From the NCBI RefSeq assembly GCF_900102265.1, contig NZ_FNBH01000002.1, positions 124,001 through 188,000 on the forward strand: a DNA stretch of 64,000 bases, written 5' to 3'. The notes beneath the pieces are model-generated. The model did not search any database, had not been told where the DNA came from, and saw only the letters and a list, made by a program, of their open reading frames with translations. This document shows, piece by piece, positions 19,249 to 28,752 of the stretch (within the stretch, counting starts at the first letter, position 1; each line of letters begins with the position of its first letter). Source of the stretch: Epilithonimonas hungarica. Lineage in GTDB: Bacteria; Bacteroidota; Bacteroidia; Flavobacteriales; Weeksellaceae. Made by a program: the position numbers and the translations under genes.

Positions 19249-22200
19249 TATTTCATTGCATTTATTTGATTCTCCATTACTTTTTTATATTCACGAGGAT
19301 AGACTTTCACAAAGTGTTTCAGATTATTTTCAAAATCACTTAGAAGATATTCCGCCAAATAACTTCCCGTTATTTCAAAATGTTCTTTGATCAAATCCAA
19401 AACCAATTCAACATCTTTCTCCGTCAAGTTTTCTAAATCCGCCATATCAGGATTGAAATTTTTTTCCAGATCTTTTCCTACATCCCAGACATAAGCAATT
19501 CCGCCACTCATTCCCGCTCCGAAATTTCGACCAACTTCACCCAGAATCACAACCGTTCCACCTGTCATATATTCGCATCCGTGGTCACCGATTCCTTCGA
19601 CAACAGCCGTTGCTCCGGAATTACGAACACAGAACCTTTCACCCGCCATTCCGTTGATAAAAACCTTTCCGGAAGTTGCTCCATAAAGCGCCACATTTCC
19701 GATAATGCTATTTTCATTCGCTTTGATCACCGCTTCTTCATCCGGAAAAACCGCGAGCTTCGCTCCCGACAAACCTTTCCCGAAATAATCATTCGCATCC
19801 CCTTCCAAAATCATTGTGATCCCTTTATTACAAAAAGCGCCAAAACTTTGCCCAGCCGTTCCTTTAAAATTGAACTTCAAAGAATCTTCCTGCATTCCGT
19901 CTGAATGATAGATTTTCGTCAATTCGTGAGAGAGGATTGTCCCAACCGTCCTGTCCGTATTTTTAATTAAGAAAGAAGTTTCCACTTTTCCATTATTTTG
20001 CAAAGCTGATTTTGAAGCTTCCAGCATTTTCCACGACAGGGATTCACCCAAACCATTATCCTGTTCTTCGGCTTTTATAATAGGCAAATCCGTTTCCATT
20101 TTATAAAGCAATCCACTCAAATCAATATTCTGATGTTTCCAGAATTTGATCTCTTTTTTCTTTTCCAGACACTGGGATTGACCAACCATTTCATCAATCG
20201 TTCTAAAACCAAGACTCGCCATTATCTCACGGACTTCCATCGCCAAAAAGGTAAAATAACTTACCAAATGTTCCGGTTTTCCTGTGAATTTTTTACGCAA
20301 CTCTTCATTCTGAGTCGCAATCCCAACAGGACAAGTATTAAGATGACATTTCCTCATTAAGATGCAACCTTCCACAATCAGAGCGGACGTTGCAATTCCC
20401 CATTCTTCCGCCCCAAGCAAAGTTGCCATTACCAAATCACGTCCGGTTTTCATCTGTCCGTCGACCTGAACCGTTACTCTTTGTCTTAATTTATTTTTGA
20501 TTAAAGTCTGATGCGTTTCCGCTAATCCCAATTCCCAAGGCAAACCTGTATGACGAACCGAACTCAAAGGAGAAGCACCCGTTCCGCCATCATAACCGGA
20601 AATCAAAATATGGTCGGCTTTTGCTTTTGCCACACCTGAAGCAATCGTTCCAACTCCGGCTTTTGAAACCAATTTAACAGAAATCCTTGCGTGTCGATTG
20701 GCATTTTTCAAATCAAAAATCAACTGCGCCAAATCTTCTATTGAATAAATATCGTGATGAGGAGGCGGAGAAATCAATCCGACTCCCGGCGTTGAATGTC
20801 GTGTTTTTCCAATCCAAGAATCCACTTTTTCACCAGACAACTGCCCGCCTTCTCCTGGTTTTGCACCTTGAGCCATTTTGATTTGAAGCTCTTCCGCTTC
20901 AGCCAAATACCTAGCTGTTACTCCAAATCTACCCGAAGCAACCTGTTTGATTGACGAACGCAAACTATCACCGTTTTCATTGATAATATACCTGTTTTCA
21001 TCTTCGCCACCTTCTCCCGTATTACTCTTAGCTCCAATTCTATTCATCGCAATCGCTAATGTCGTGTGTGCTTCCCAAGAAATCGAACCAAAAGACATTG
21101 CTCCGGTCGCAAAACGTTTCAGGATATTTTCAATCGGTTCAACTTCGGATAAAGAAATGGATTGACGGTCATTTTTGAACTCAAGCAAGCCCCTTAACAA
21201 CGATGCGTTTTCAGTTTGACGATTGACCACTCGGGAATATTTTTTGAATATTTCATAATTATCATTCCAAGTTGCCTGTTGCAAAAGATGAATGGATTGA
21301 GGATTGAACTGATGATATTCGCTGTCTTTTCTCCATTGATAAATCCCACCAGAATCCAAAACTCCAAACGCCGAATCTTTCTCGAATGCTTGATAATGTT
21401 TCGCTAAAGCTTCTCTTGCAATTTCATCAAAACCAATTCCGTTGATCCTGGAAATCGCGCCTGTAAAACAAGTATTGACCAAAGGCTTATTAAGCCCGAT
21501 AATTTCAAAAATCTGCGCACCGTGATAAGATTGCAAAGTCGAAATTCCCATTTTGGAAAAAATCTTCAGCAAGCCATCACCAACCGCTTTTTTATAATTG
21601 TATTTGAGTTGTTCCAAATCCGCATCCTGCTTGAACTCGCCATCATAAAACATTTGTCTGATACTCGCCAAAGCCAAATAAGGATTAATCGCAGTTGCTC
21701 CAAAACCAAGCAGACTTGCGAAATGATGAACTTCCCAAACATCACCAGCTTCAATCACCAAACCAACTCTTCGTCGAACACCTTTTCTTATCAAATGATG
21801 ATGAACAGCCGAACAAGCCAGCAAAGAAGGAATCGATGCGTGTTGGGAATCCAAAGAACGGTCGGAAAGAATAATCACCTCAAAACCATCTTCTACGGCA
21901 TCCATTGCATAACGGCAAATCCTGTCCAAAGCTTTCTTCAGACTACCTTCTTTTTCGTCTGCCTTGAAATAAGTGTAAATTGTTTTTGACTGGAATTTCC
22001 CAGTATCAACACTTCTCAATTTTTCCAATTGTTCATTGTTCAGAATCGGATGTTCAAGTTTTATAGAATGTGCAAAGTTTTTATCATCCTCCAGAAGATT
22101 TCCGTTTCCACCGATAATCGTTGTTAATGACATTACCAGTTTTTCACGAATCGGGTCGATTGGCGGATTCGTAACCTGCGCAAACAACTGCTTAAAATAA

Positions 22201-23780
22201 GAACTGAAATGCTGTGGCTTCTCACTCAAAACAGCCAAAGGCGCATCAAATCCCATCGAACCAATCGGTTCTTTACCATGAACCGCCATTTCTTTGATGA
22301 TTTTATCCAAATCTTCCCTGGAATAGCCAAAAGCTTTCTGATATTTGAAAATATCTTCGGATTGTAATTTGTTAAATCTAATTTTCGGACTTGGCAATTC
22401 CTTCAGATTGATATTCATTTTATCCAGCCAATCGCGATAAGGCTGTGACGTACAGATCTCTTTTTTCAGTTCGTCATCACTCACAATAACGCCTTTTTTC
22501 ATATCAACCAGGAACATTTTCCCTGGCTGAAGACGGCCTCTTTTGATCACATTTTTTGGATTAACAGGCAAAGCCCCTGATTCCGAAGCCATAATCACCA
22601 AATCATCTGAGGTCACACAATATCTCGAAGGTCGAAGTCCGTTTCTATCCAAAGTCGCCCCAATCATTTCACCATCTGTAAAAGAAATAGAAGCCGGACC
22701 ATCCCAAGGCTCCATCATACAAGCGTGAAATTCATAGAAGTCTTTTTTGTAATCTTCCATTTGTTTGTTGCCGTCCCAAGCTTCAGGAATCAGCATCATC
22801 ATTGTATGAGGCAAAGAACGACCTGAATGGTAAAGCAATTCCACCATATTATCAAGATAGGAAGAATCGGATTGATTGGGTTTTGTCAACGGCAAAATCA
22901 TATCCATTTCCTGAGGTGTGAAATTCGGGTTTGAAAATGTTTTTTCTGAAGATTTCAACCAATTGAGATTTCCACCGATTGTATTGATTTCCCCATTATG
23001 CGCCAAAAAACGGAACGGTTGCGCCAAACTCCAAGTCGGAGACGTATTGGTCGCGAATCTGGAATGGATCATCCCAAACGCAGAACGTGTTTTAGGATTT
23101 GTAAGGTCTTTGAAATAGTTACGAATCTGAACACTTCTCAATTGCCCTTTATAAATCAACTTCTTACAAGAAAACGAAGCCACATAAAAACCAATCGGGT
23201 CATTGCTCGTCACACTCGTAATCTGATGCGAAATATAATTGCGGAAAACAAACAATTTACGCTCGAAATCTTTATCCGTTTCCACATCGAAAGGACGTTC
23301 CACAAAAAGCATCTCCATTACCGGCTCTACACTTTTTGCCAAATCTCCCAAATCAATATTGCTTACAGGAATCGGACGGTAACCCAAAATCTTAAGCCCA
23401 AGCTTTTCTGCGGACTGCTCAATAATCTCCTTGCATTCTTCTCGGATGAAATTATTCTGAGGAAAGAACAACATTCCCACCCCGTAATAACCAGGTTCCG
23501 GCAAATCAAAACCGAAATTGAGTGCCTCATCATACAACAGCTCGTGCGGAATCTGAATCTGCAAACCTGCACCGTCACCTGTATTACTTTCGTAACCTGT
23601 CGCGCCACGATGTTCCATATTTTCGAGCATTGTAATGGCGTCGCTGACGATTTTGAAACTTTTGATTCCTTTTATATTAGCCACAAAGCCGACTCCGCAG
23701 GAGTCGAATTCTGTTTCAGGCAAATAAAGTCCTAGATTTTCGGGAATGGATTTTTGGGAAATTTTCCTTGCTCTTTTCAT
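19248..23780 (-). CDS. gltB: Glutamate synthase large subunit
   Basis: The 1510-aa alpha subunit of GOGAT, making two glutamate from glutamine and 2-oxoglutarate. A propeptide precedes Cys28 (EFDSCGVGFVANI), the N-terminal nucleophile of the class II glutaminase domain. A central domain follows, then the FMN-binding synthase domain (GEGGEDENRY, GQLSGEKVDSWIG, SPPPHHDIYSIEDL, YDGGTGASPLSS). The 3Fe-4S cysteines lie in CILMRKCHLNTCPVG. The C-terminal beta-helix of glycine repeats ends the protein. It is upstream of gltD in one operon. A minimal start-stop ATGTAG sits immediately before the gltB ATG (23781-23786), and a TAAGTTTG -7-like box lies at 23803-23810. Confidence 0.98.
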   Translation of the reverse strand: MKRARKISQKSIPENLGLYLPETEFDSCGVGFVANIKGIKSFKIVSDAITMLENMEHRGATGYESNTGDGAGLQIQIPHELLYDEALNFGFDLPEPGYYGVGMLFFPQNNFIREECKEIIEQSAEKLGLKILGYRPIPVSNIDLGDLAKSVEPVMEMLFVERPFDVETDKDFERKLFVFRNYISHQITSVTSNDPIGFYVASFSCKKLIYKGQLRSVQIRNYFKDLTNPKTRSAFGMIHSRFATNTSPTWSLAQPFRFLAHNGEINTIGGNLNWLKSSEKTFSNPNFTPQEMDMILPLTKPNQSDSSYLDNMVELLYHSGRSLPHTMMMLIPEAWDGNKQMEDYKKDFYEFHACMMEPWDGPASISFTDGEMIGATLDRNGLRPSRYCVTSDDLVIMASESGALPVNPKNVIKRGRLQPGKMFLVDMKKGVIVSDDELKKEICTSQPYRDWLDKMNINLKELPSPKIRFNKLQSEDIFKYQKAFGYSREDLDKIIKEMAVHGKEPIGSMGFDAPLAVLSEKPQHFSSYFKQLFAQVTNPPIDPIREKLVMSLTTIIGGNGNLLEDDKNFAHSIKLEHPILNNEQLEKLRSVDTGKFQSKTIYTYFKADEKEGSLKKALDRICRYAMDAVEDGFEVIILSDRSLDSQHASIPSLLACSAVHHHLIRKGVRRRVGLVIEAGDVWEVHHFASLLGFGATAINPYLALASIRQMFYDGEFKQDADLEQLKYNYKKAVGDGLLKIFSKMGISTLQSYHGAQIFEIIGLNKPLVNTCFTGAISRINGIGFDEIAREALAKHYQAFEKDSAFGVLDSGGIYQWRKDSEYHQFNPQSIHLLQQATWNDNYEIFKKYSRVVNRQTENASLLRGLLEFKNDRQSISLSEVEPIENILKRFATGAMSFGSISWEAHTTLAIAMNRIGAKSNTGEGGEDENRYIINENGDSLRSSIKQVASGRFGVTARYLAEAEELQIKMAQGAKPGEGGQLSGEKVDSWIGKTRHSTPGVGLISPPPHHDIYSIEDLAQLIFDLKNANRHARISVKLVSKAGVGTIASGVAKAKADHILISGYDGGTGASPLSSVRHTGLPWELGLAETHQTLIKNKLRQRVTVQVDGQMKTGRDLVMATLLGAEEWGIATSALIVEGCILMRKCHLNTCPVGIATQNEELRKKFTGKPEHLVSYFTFLAMEVREIMASLGFRTIDEMVGQSQCLEKKKEIKFWKHQNIDLSGLLYKMETDLPIIKAEEQDNGLGESLSWKMLEASKSALQNNGKVETSFLIKNTDRTVGTILSHELTKIYHSDGMQEDSLKFNFKGTAGQSFGAFCNKGITMILEGDANDYFGKGLSGAKLAVFPDEEAVIKANENSIIGNVALYGATSGKVFINGMAGERFCVRNSGATAVVEGIGDHGCEYMTGGTVVILGEVGRNFGAGMSGGIAYVWDVGKDLEKNFNPDMADLENLTEKDVELVLDLIKEHFEITGSYLAEYLLSDFENNLKHFVKVYPREYKKVMENQINAMK

Positions 23781-23810
23781 CTACATCAATTTTGGATACT
23801 AACAAACTTA

Positions 23811-24324
23811 ATGAAAAAAGAGTCAAAAATGATTTTAAATTACTGAATTAGCAATTATAAAAACCACAAATGATATTTAAAACAAATAAAACATCTTTTA
23901 TTTATCGATAATTTACATTAATTTAATATTAAACAAACATTCGTTAAAATTAAATTAATATTAAAAATAATTAAAACATTAGTAATCAGAACATTAATTA
24001 GAATAAACATTTCAATAAAGGCTTGGAAAAGCTCAGAATTAAATCCAGTTTTCAAAAACTGAACATTGACTTGAAATTCAATACATAAAATAAAAACACC
24101 CCTAAAATTTTTAGGGGTGTAATATCTCAAAATATAATTTAAAACTAAGCCATATTAATTTTTCTATACAACTATTTATCTAAAGCAATTTTAACTAATT
24201 GAATTTTAAAATTTAAAAACAAAATCAAACTTTAATAATTTATTAATAATAATTAAAATCACTTAAACAATTAATAAATTAAATTTTATTATAAATAATT
24301 TTCAATAACAATTTGAAGAAAACA
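23811..24324. other. Extremely AT-rich intergenic stretch between gltB and lysS
   Basis: About 510 bp made almost entirely of A and T with many ATTTAA/TTAAT runs and no convincing coding potential. The one long reading frame here (23918-24130, minus) is low-complexity (I, N, L, F) and runs through a terminator hairpin. The stretch holds that hairpin at 24096-24120 and, near 23811, probably the gltB promoter region. I see nothing else. Confidence 0.7.
24091..24120 (-). terminator. Isolated intrinsic terminator 200 bp past lysS
   Basis: On the minus strand ACACCCCTAA (24111-24120) pairs with TTAGGGGTGT (24096-24105) over a short loop and runs into TTTTATTTTA. The T-run is only on the minus-strand side, so it should end the lysS transcript, leaving a 3' untranslated region of about 205 nt, or end an unseen small RNA. 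Confidence 0.8.
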
Positions 24325-26025
24325 TTAAATCAACTTCATTAATAAAACCTCATCAATTTTCTCAACCTTCACCAAATTATTTTTAGTTAAAGTTTTAGAA
24401 GCTTTGTCCCATTTTTTTCCGGAAAGCTGAGAACGGGTTTTTACTTCATTCAATTCCAGCGCATCTTCTTGAGAATTAAGAATCTCAAGGATTACTTTTT
24501 CATCTTCTCCTAATTCAACGGTTGGAGTTTTCTTTTCTGGTCTCATTTGAGGGAAGAAAAGAACTTCCTGGATTGATGGATTATTGGTCAAGAACATTAT
24601 CAATCTGTCCATTCCTACACCTAAACCAGAAGTTGGAGGCATTCCGTATTCCAAAGCTCTAAGGAAATCTTCATCGATAAAGCCTGTTGCTTCATCGTCT
24701 CCTTTTTCTGATAATAACAATTGATGTTCAAAACGTTGTCTCTGGTCAATCGGGTCATTCAATTCCGAATAAGCATTCGCAATTTCTTTTCCGCAAACCA
24801 TTAATTCGAAACGCTCTGTCAAACCTTCCTGGCTTCTGTGTTTTTTGGTCAAAGGCGACATCTCAACAGGATAATCTGTAATGAAAGTTGGCTGAATGAA
24901 GTTCCCTTCGCACTTTTCTCCAAAAATCTCATCAATCAATTTTCCTTTGCCCATTGTTTCGTTCACCTCTATTCCGATAGATTTCGCGAAGTCGAATAAT
25001 TCCCGCTCCGTTTTTCCAGTGATGTCAAATCCTGTATATTTCAAAATCGCTTCTGTCATAGAAACCCTTGGATAAGGCGCTTTCCAGTTGATCGTATGTT
25101 CTCCGAAAACAGATTCCGAAGTTCCGTTGACCGAAGTCGCACAGAATTCTAACAATTTCTCTGTGAAATCCATCATCCAGTTGTAATCTTTGTAAGCTAC
25201 ATAGATCTCCATTGCCGTGAATTCCGGGTTGTGTGTTCTGTCCATCCCTTCATTTCTGAAGTTTTTCGAGAATTCATAAACACCATCAAATCCACCAACA
25301 ATCAATCTTTTCAGATATAATTCGTTTGCAATTCTAAGATATAGAGGAATATCCAAAGCGTTGTGATGCGTAATAAATGGTCTCGCTGCTGCTCCACCAG
25401 GAATTGATTGCAAAATCGGCGTCTCAACTTCAAAATATCCGGCATCGTTGAAGAACGTTCTCATCGCATTGAACAATTTTGTTCTTTTTACAAAAATTTC
25501 TTTCACGTGAGGATTCACGACCAAATCTGCATAACGCTGTCTGTAACGCAATTCTGCATCTGTAAAACCATCAAAAACATTACCTTCTGCATCTACTTTT
25601 GGAAGTGGAAGCGGACGAAGAGATTTTGTAAGCAAAGTGAAATTTTTCACCATTACTGTCATCTCTCCAACCTGGGTTTTGAACAACTCACCCTCGATTC
25701 CGATGATATCACCGATATCTAAAAGATGCTTGTAAACCTCGTTGTATAAAGTTTTGTCTTCACCAGTACAAATCTCATCACGGTTAAAATAAACCTGAAT
25801 CCTACCTTCAGAATCCTGCAATTCTGCAAAACTTGCCTTCCCCTGAATTCTCCTGGACATCAAACGTCCGGCAATCACCACCTTCTTCCCTTCTTCGAAA
25901 TCCTGTTTTATAGATTTTGTGGAATCTGTGATTTTGTATTCAGCGGCTGGGAACGCATCGATTCCCAAATCGGTCAATTTCTGTAGTTTTTCGCGACGGA
26001 TAATTTCCTGTTCTGATAATGACAT
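24325..26025 (-). CDS. lysS: Lysyl-tRNA synthetase, class II
   Basis: Charges tRNA-Lys. It is 566 aa. The N-terminal OB-fold anticodon-binding domain (VVIAGRLMSRRIQGKASFAE) covers about residues 45-165. Class II motif 2 is FRNEGMDRTHNPEFTAMEIY and motif 3 is GLGVGMDRLIMFL. Typical bacterial LysS ends soon after motif 3, near residue 500. Here about 65 more residues follow (VELGEDEKVILEILNSQEDA to LLMKLI), resembling a winged-helix, an extension I recall in flavobacterial LysS. A TATTTTTG -7 box is at 26049-26056 on the minus strand. The transcript appears to end at the distant terminator near 24100. Confidence 0.96.
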   Translation of the reverse strand: MSLSEQEIIRREKLQKLTDLGIDAFPAAEYKITDSTKSIKQDFEEGKKVVIAGRLMSRRIQGKASFAELQDSEGRIQVYFNRDEICTGEDKTLYNEVYKHLLDIGDIIGIEGELFKTQVGEMTVMVKNFTLLTKSLRPLPLPKVDAEGNVFDGFTDAELRYRQRYADLVVNPHVKEIFVKRTKLFNAMRTFFNDAGYFEVETPILQSIPGGAAARPFITHHNALDIPLYLRIANELYLKRLIVGGFDGVYEFSKNFRNEGMDRTHNPEFTAMEIYVAYKDYNWMMDFTEKLLEFCATSVNGTSESVFGEHTINWKAPYPRVSMTEAILKYTGFDITGKTERELFDFAKSIGIEVNETMGKGKLIDEIFGEKCEGNFIQPTFITDYPVEMSPLTKKHRSQEGLTERFELMVCGKEIANAYSELNDPIDQRQRFEHQLLLSEKGDDEATGFIDEDFLRALEYGMPPTSGLGVGMDRLIMFLTNNPSIQEVLFFPQMRPEKKTPTVELGEDEKVILEILNSQEDALELNEVKTRSQLSGKKWDKASKTLTKNNLVKVEKIDEVLLMKLI

Positions 26026-26048
26026 TTTAATTCAATTTTTTGGAACTG

Positions 26049-26056
26049 CAAAAATA
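26049..26056 (-). promoter_or_regulatory. -7 element for lysS
   Basis: The minus strand reads TATTTTTGCA, 24 bp before the lysS ATG. A clear -33 TTG is not visible. Confidence 0.45.
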
Positions 26057-26180
26057 GTGATTTTAAAATGTTTATGGAAGTTAAATTTTACTGGGTGATT
26101 TAAACGCAAAGTCCACAAAATTCTTTTTGACAATCTTAGATATTTATCGCAAAAGTTAAACTTTGATTTAATGGAGAAAA

Positions 26181-26205
26181 CTTTCAAAGTTTGAAACCTT
26201 GAAAG
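26181..26205. repeat. Small imperfect inverted repeat
   Basis: CTTTCAAAGT (26181-26190) and ACCTTGAAAG (26196-26205) form a 10-bp stem with one mismatch. It lies in the 226-bp gap between lysS and the T9SS gene and has no T-run, so it looks like a dispersed repeat rather than a terminator. I see nothing else in the gap besides the lysS promoter. Confidence 0.45.
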
Positions 26206-26251
26206 AATGAATTGAAAACAGCCTTCAAACCCAGACTATTAGTATAAAGTT

Positions 26252-27676
26252 TTAAAGGTAATTTTTGATTAATTTTTTAGTTACAATGTTTCCATTTTCA
26301 AATTTGATTTTTGCAACATATACACCTTTTAATAATTCGGTAATGTTTTGGTTATTTTCTTTAATCGTTTTAATGAGTTTACCTTCTGCTGAATAAAGTT
26401 CAATGACAGAGATCTTTTCTTTTGTCTTATAAACAAAATTTGATCTCAACGGGTTCTCAAACCATATTGATTCTTTAGAATCTACTTCTGAAACTGCAAG
26501 ATCTGGCGTAACATCAAATTTACCAACATAAATATCATTGTTGGTTCCGCTGATCTCTCCTGCAACAATGATAGAAGAAGGCGATAATATATTGAAACTC
26601 TCAGCCCATTCTGATGAAGCATTCGTGTTATAAATATAGATACCATCGTTATCAAATGAATTATCCAAAGTGCCATCAGAATTTAGTCTTCCCAATAAAA
26701 GATTTGCTGTTCCACCTTCGAGACTTAAGCCACTAAAATAAATTTGATTTGACAGCGTTTTTAGTCCCGAGATTATAGCATTTGCTAAAACGTAACTTCC
26801 ATTGTTTGCAAAACCTGTCGCTAGAGAACCATTCGAAGAATATTTTTTAAACGTTACCGTAAAGGCATTATCATTCGATAAAGCATAAATGATATTTTGG
26901 GCATCGTCTGTTGAAATATAGTCGTAAGTATGTTCAAGTTCATTCAAAGAGCCAACAGAACTTACAACCATACTACCATTTGTGCCAAACGCCGTATCCA
27001 AATTGCCATCCGTATCCACAAGTGTTATTGATGTAGTCAGGGATTGATAATTAGTTGATTTAACGATTAGTTTTCCATTTGGTCCGGAATAAACTCCTCT
27101 TGATTGTGTAAGCCCGGAAATTGTTGATGAAGAGATAACCGATCCTGAATTGATATCAATCTTATCCAAAATCACCTGTGAAGAAACATTTTTGACAGCA
27201 TACAAATAATTTCCAATCAGCACATCTTTGGTCTGGTATGATGTGGAAGCCAAAGTTATCATACCGTTTGTCCCGAATGAATTATCAATACTACCATCGT
27301 TATTAAATTTAATCATTACTCCTTGTTCCGGATAAAAAATCAATATTTTGTTTCCATTCAAATATAAATTAGCAGAGTAAGCATTGGGATCCTGATAAGA
27401 TGTAAAATATCCCGAATTTGCAAATGTTGTATCAAGAGTTCCATTTGCATTAAATCTTGCTGTAAAAACCTCTTCGTTATTAGCACCGTTAATTCGCATT
27501 CCTGTAACAACAATTTTTCCATCAGTCTGGACAATGGAATTTATAACAGAATTACCATTGGTCTGATGGCTTAATACAGAGATACCGTTTGTTCCAAATG
27601 TATTGTCAGTGGTGACGGTTTGCGCATGAAGACACAAGGCTACGATACAGCCCAAAGTTGTAATAATTTTTTTCAT
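26252..27676 (-). CDS. Secreted delta-60 repeat protein with T9SS C-terminal sorting domain
   Basis: A 474-aa secreted protein. A signal peptide covers about residues 1-19 (MKKIITTLGCIVALCLHA, cleavage before QTVTT). The body is built of delta-60-type repeats of about 50-60 aa with the pattern (F/L)NxDGxLDxxFxxxG: NANGTLDTTFANSGYF, NNDGSIDNSFGTNGMI, DGNLDTAFGTNGS and NSDGTLDNSFDNDGIY. Such repeats form blade-like beta folds. The last 80 residues are a type A T9SS sorting domain (SVIELYSAEGKLIKTI, LLKGVYVAKIKFENG, KKLIKNYL). It should be moved through the type IX system across the outer membrane and either attached to the surface or released. Its ligand or role is unknown. Confidence 0.9.
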   Translation of the reverse strand: MKKIITTLGCIVALCLHAQTVTTDNTFGTNGISVLSHQTNGNSVINSIVQTDGKIVVTGMRINGANNEEVFTARFNANGTLDTTFANSGYFTSYQDPNAYSANLYLNGNKILIFYPEQGVMIKFNNDGSIDNSFGTNGMITLASTSYQTKDVLIGNYLYAVKNVSSQVILDKIDINSGSVISSSTISGLTQSRGVYSGPNGKLIVKSTNYQSLTTSITLVDTDGNLDTAFGTNGSMVVSSVGSLNELEHTYDYISTDDAQNIIYALSNDNAFTVTFKKYSSNGSLATGFANNGSYVLANAIISGLKTLSNQIYFSGLSLEGGTANLLLGRLNSDGTLDNSFDNDGIYIYNTNASSEWAESFNILSPSSIIVAGEISGTNNDIYVGKFDVTPDLAVSEVDSKESIWFENPLRSNFVYKTKEKISVIELYSAEGKLIKTIKENNQNITELLKGVYVAKIKFENGNIVTKKLIKNYL

Positions 27677-27828
27677 TATGTGTGTTTTTAAAATCCTTAT
27701 ACTTCATTTCATACGAAGCATAAAAACAATTTATTTAATTTGCAAAATAAGTAAATTTATTAACATTTTACAAACTTATTTATATAATTTTTAACATTAT
27801 CGCTTACAAAAACGAATTTACTCCTTCA

Positions 27829-28752
27829 TCAAGACCAATCATTTCTACTTTTTTTCGGTACAAATGTCCAAGCCAAAATCCTGCTGATCTTCTGACCTTG
27901 CGCCATATCAATGGTTTTGAATTCCGGCACATTGAGATTTTTGAGAAGCGTGGTCAGTTGATGGAGATTGTCTTTTTTGGAAACCAAAGTCGTGAACCAC
28001 AAAACCTGGGATTTGAACTGTACACTTTCGTTTATCATTTTTTTTATGAAAGCTTCTTCGCCACCTGCACACCAAAGCTCGGACTGGCTGCCACCAAAGT
28101 TGAGAATCGGTTTTTGAACTTTGTTGTGTCTAAGATTTTTGGTTTTTCTGCGATTGCCTTGCAAAGCGTCCTCTGCGGATTCGTGGAAAGGCGGATTGCA
28201 CATTGAGAATGTGAATTTGTCATCGGACGACAATATATTTTTAAAGGTAAAATCAGAATCTGGTTGGAATTTTAAATGAATATTTTCTGATAAATCTGGA
28301 TTACTGTCTAAGATTTTCTGAGCGTTTTCCAGAGAATTTTTATTAATATCTGTTCCCAAAATTTTCCAGCCATAAGAACTATTGGCAATCAAGGGATAAA
28401 CGAGATTCGCACCAGTTCCAATATCCAAACCTTTAATCGAATTTCCAGTTGGAATCTCGCCATTCTCTTCTGCTAATAAATCCGCCAAATAATGGACGTA
28501 ATCTGCACGTCCAGGAATCGGAGGACAGAGACTGCCTTCCGGAATATCCCACTCTTTAACATTGTAATATTTCAAAAGCAACGCTTTGTTGAGTAATTTT
28601 ACCGCTTGTGGAAGACTGAAATTAATCGTCAACGTATCATAATCATTTTTGAAAACGTAATGTTTAAGTTCAGGAACTGAGGCCATCAGTTCTTCGAAGT
28701 CGTAGGAAGTTCGGTGGATATTTCTGGGGTGAAGACTGGATTTTTCGGTCAT
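27829..28752 (-). CDS. rlmF: 23S rRNA (adenine(1618)-N6)-methyltransferase
   Basis: Methylates A1618 of 23S rRNA using S-adenosylmethionine. From the ATG at 28752 it is 307 aa, matching the family (about 308). The same frame is open 48 codons further upstream but that part overlaps the glucanase gene, so the internal ATG (start MTEKSSLHPRN) is chosen. Conserved parts are HPRNIHRTSYDFEEL, the SAM loop LDIGTGANLVYPLI and the N6-adenine methylase motif CNPPFHES. The C-terminus has LWFTTLVSKKDNL and MAQGQKISRILAWTF. Its ATG overlaps the stop of the upstream secreted glucanase by one base (TAATG), an unexpected partnership. Confidence 0.94.
   Translation of the reverse strand: MTEKSSLHPRNIHRTSYDFEELMASVPELKHYVFKNDYDTLTINFSLPQAVKLLNKALLLKYYNVKEWDIPEGSLCPPIPGRADYVHYLADLLAEENGEIPTGNSIKGLDIGTGANLVYPLIANSSYGWKILGTDINKNSLENAQKILDSNPDLSENIHLKFQPDSDFTFKNILSSDDKFTFSMCNPPFHESAEDALQGNRRKTKNLRHNKVQKPILNFGGSQSELWCAGGEEAFIKKMINESVQFKSQVLWFTTLVSKKDNLHQLTTLLKNLNVPEFKTIDMAQGQKISRILAWTFVPKKSRNDWS

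Noticed and set aside
23918-24130. A 70-aa reading frame on the minus strand in the AT-rich gap
   Set aside because: Low-complexity I/L/N/F composition, runs through a terminator hairpin, no promoter or recognisable start context.
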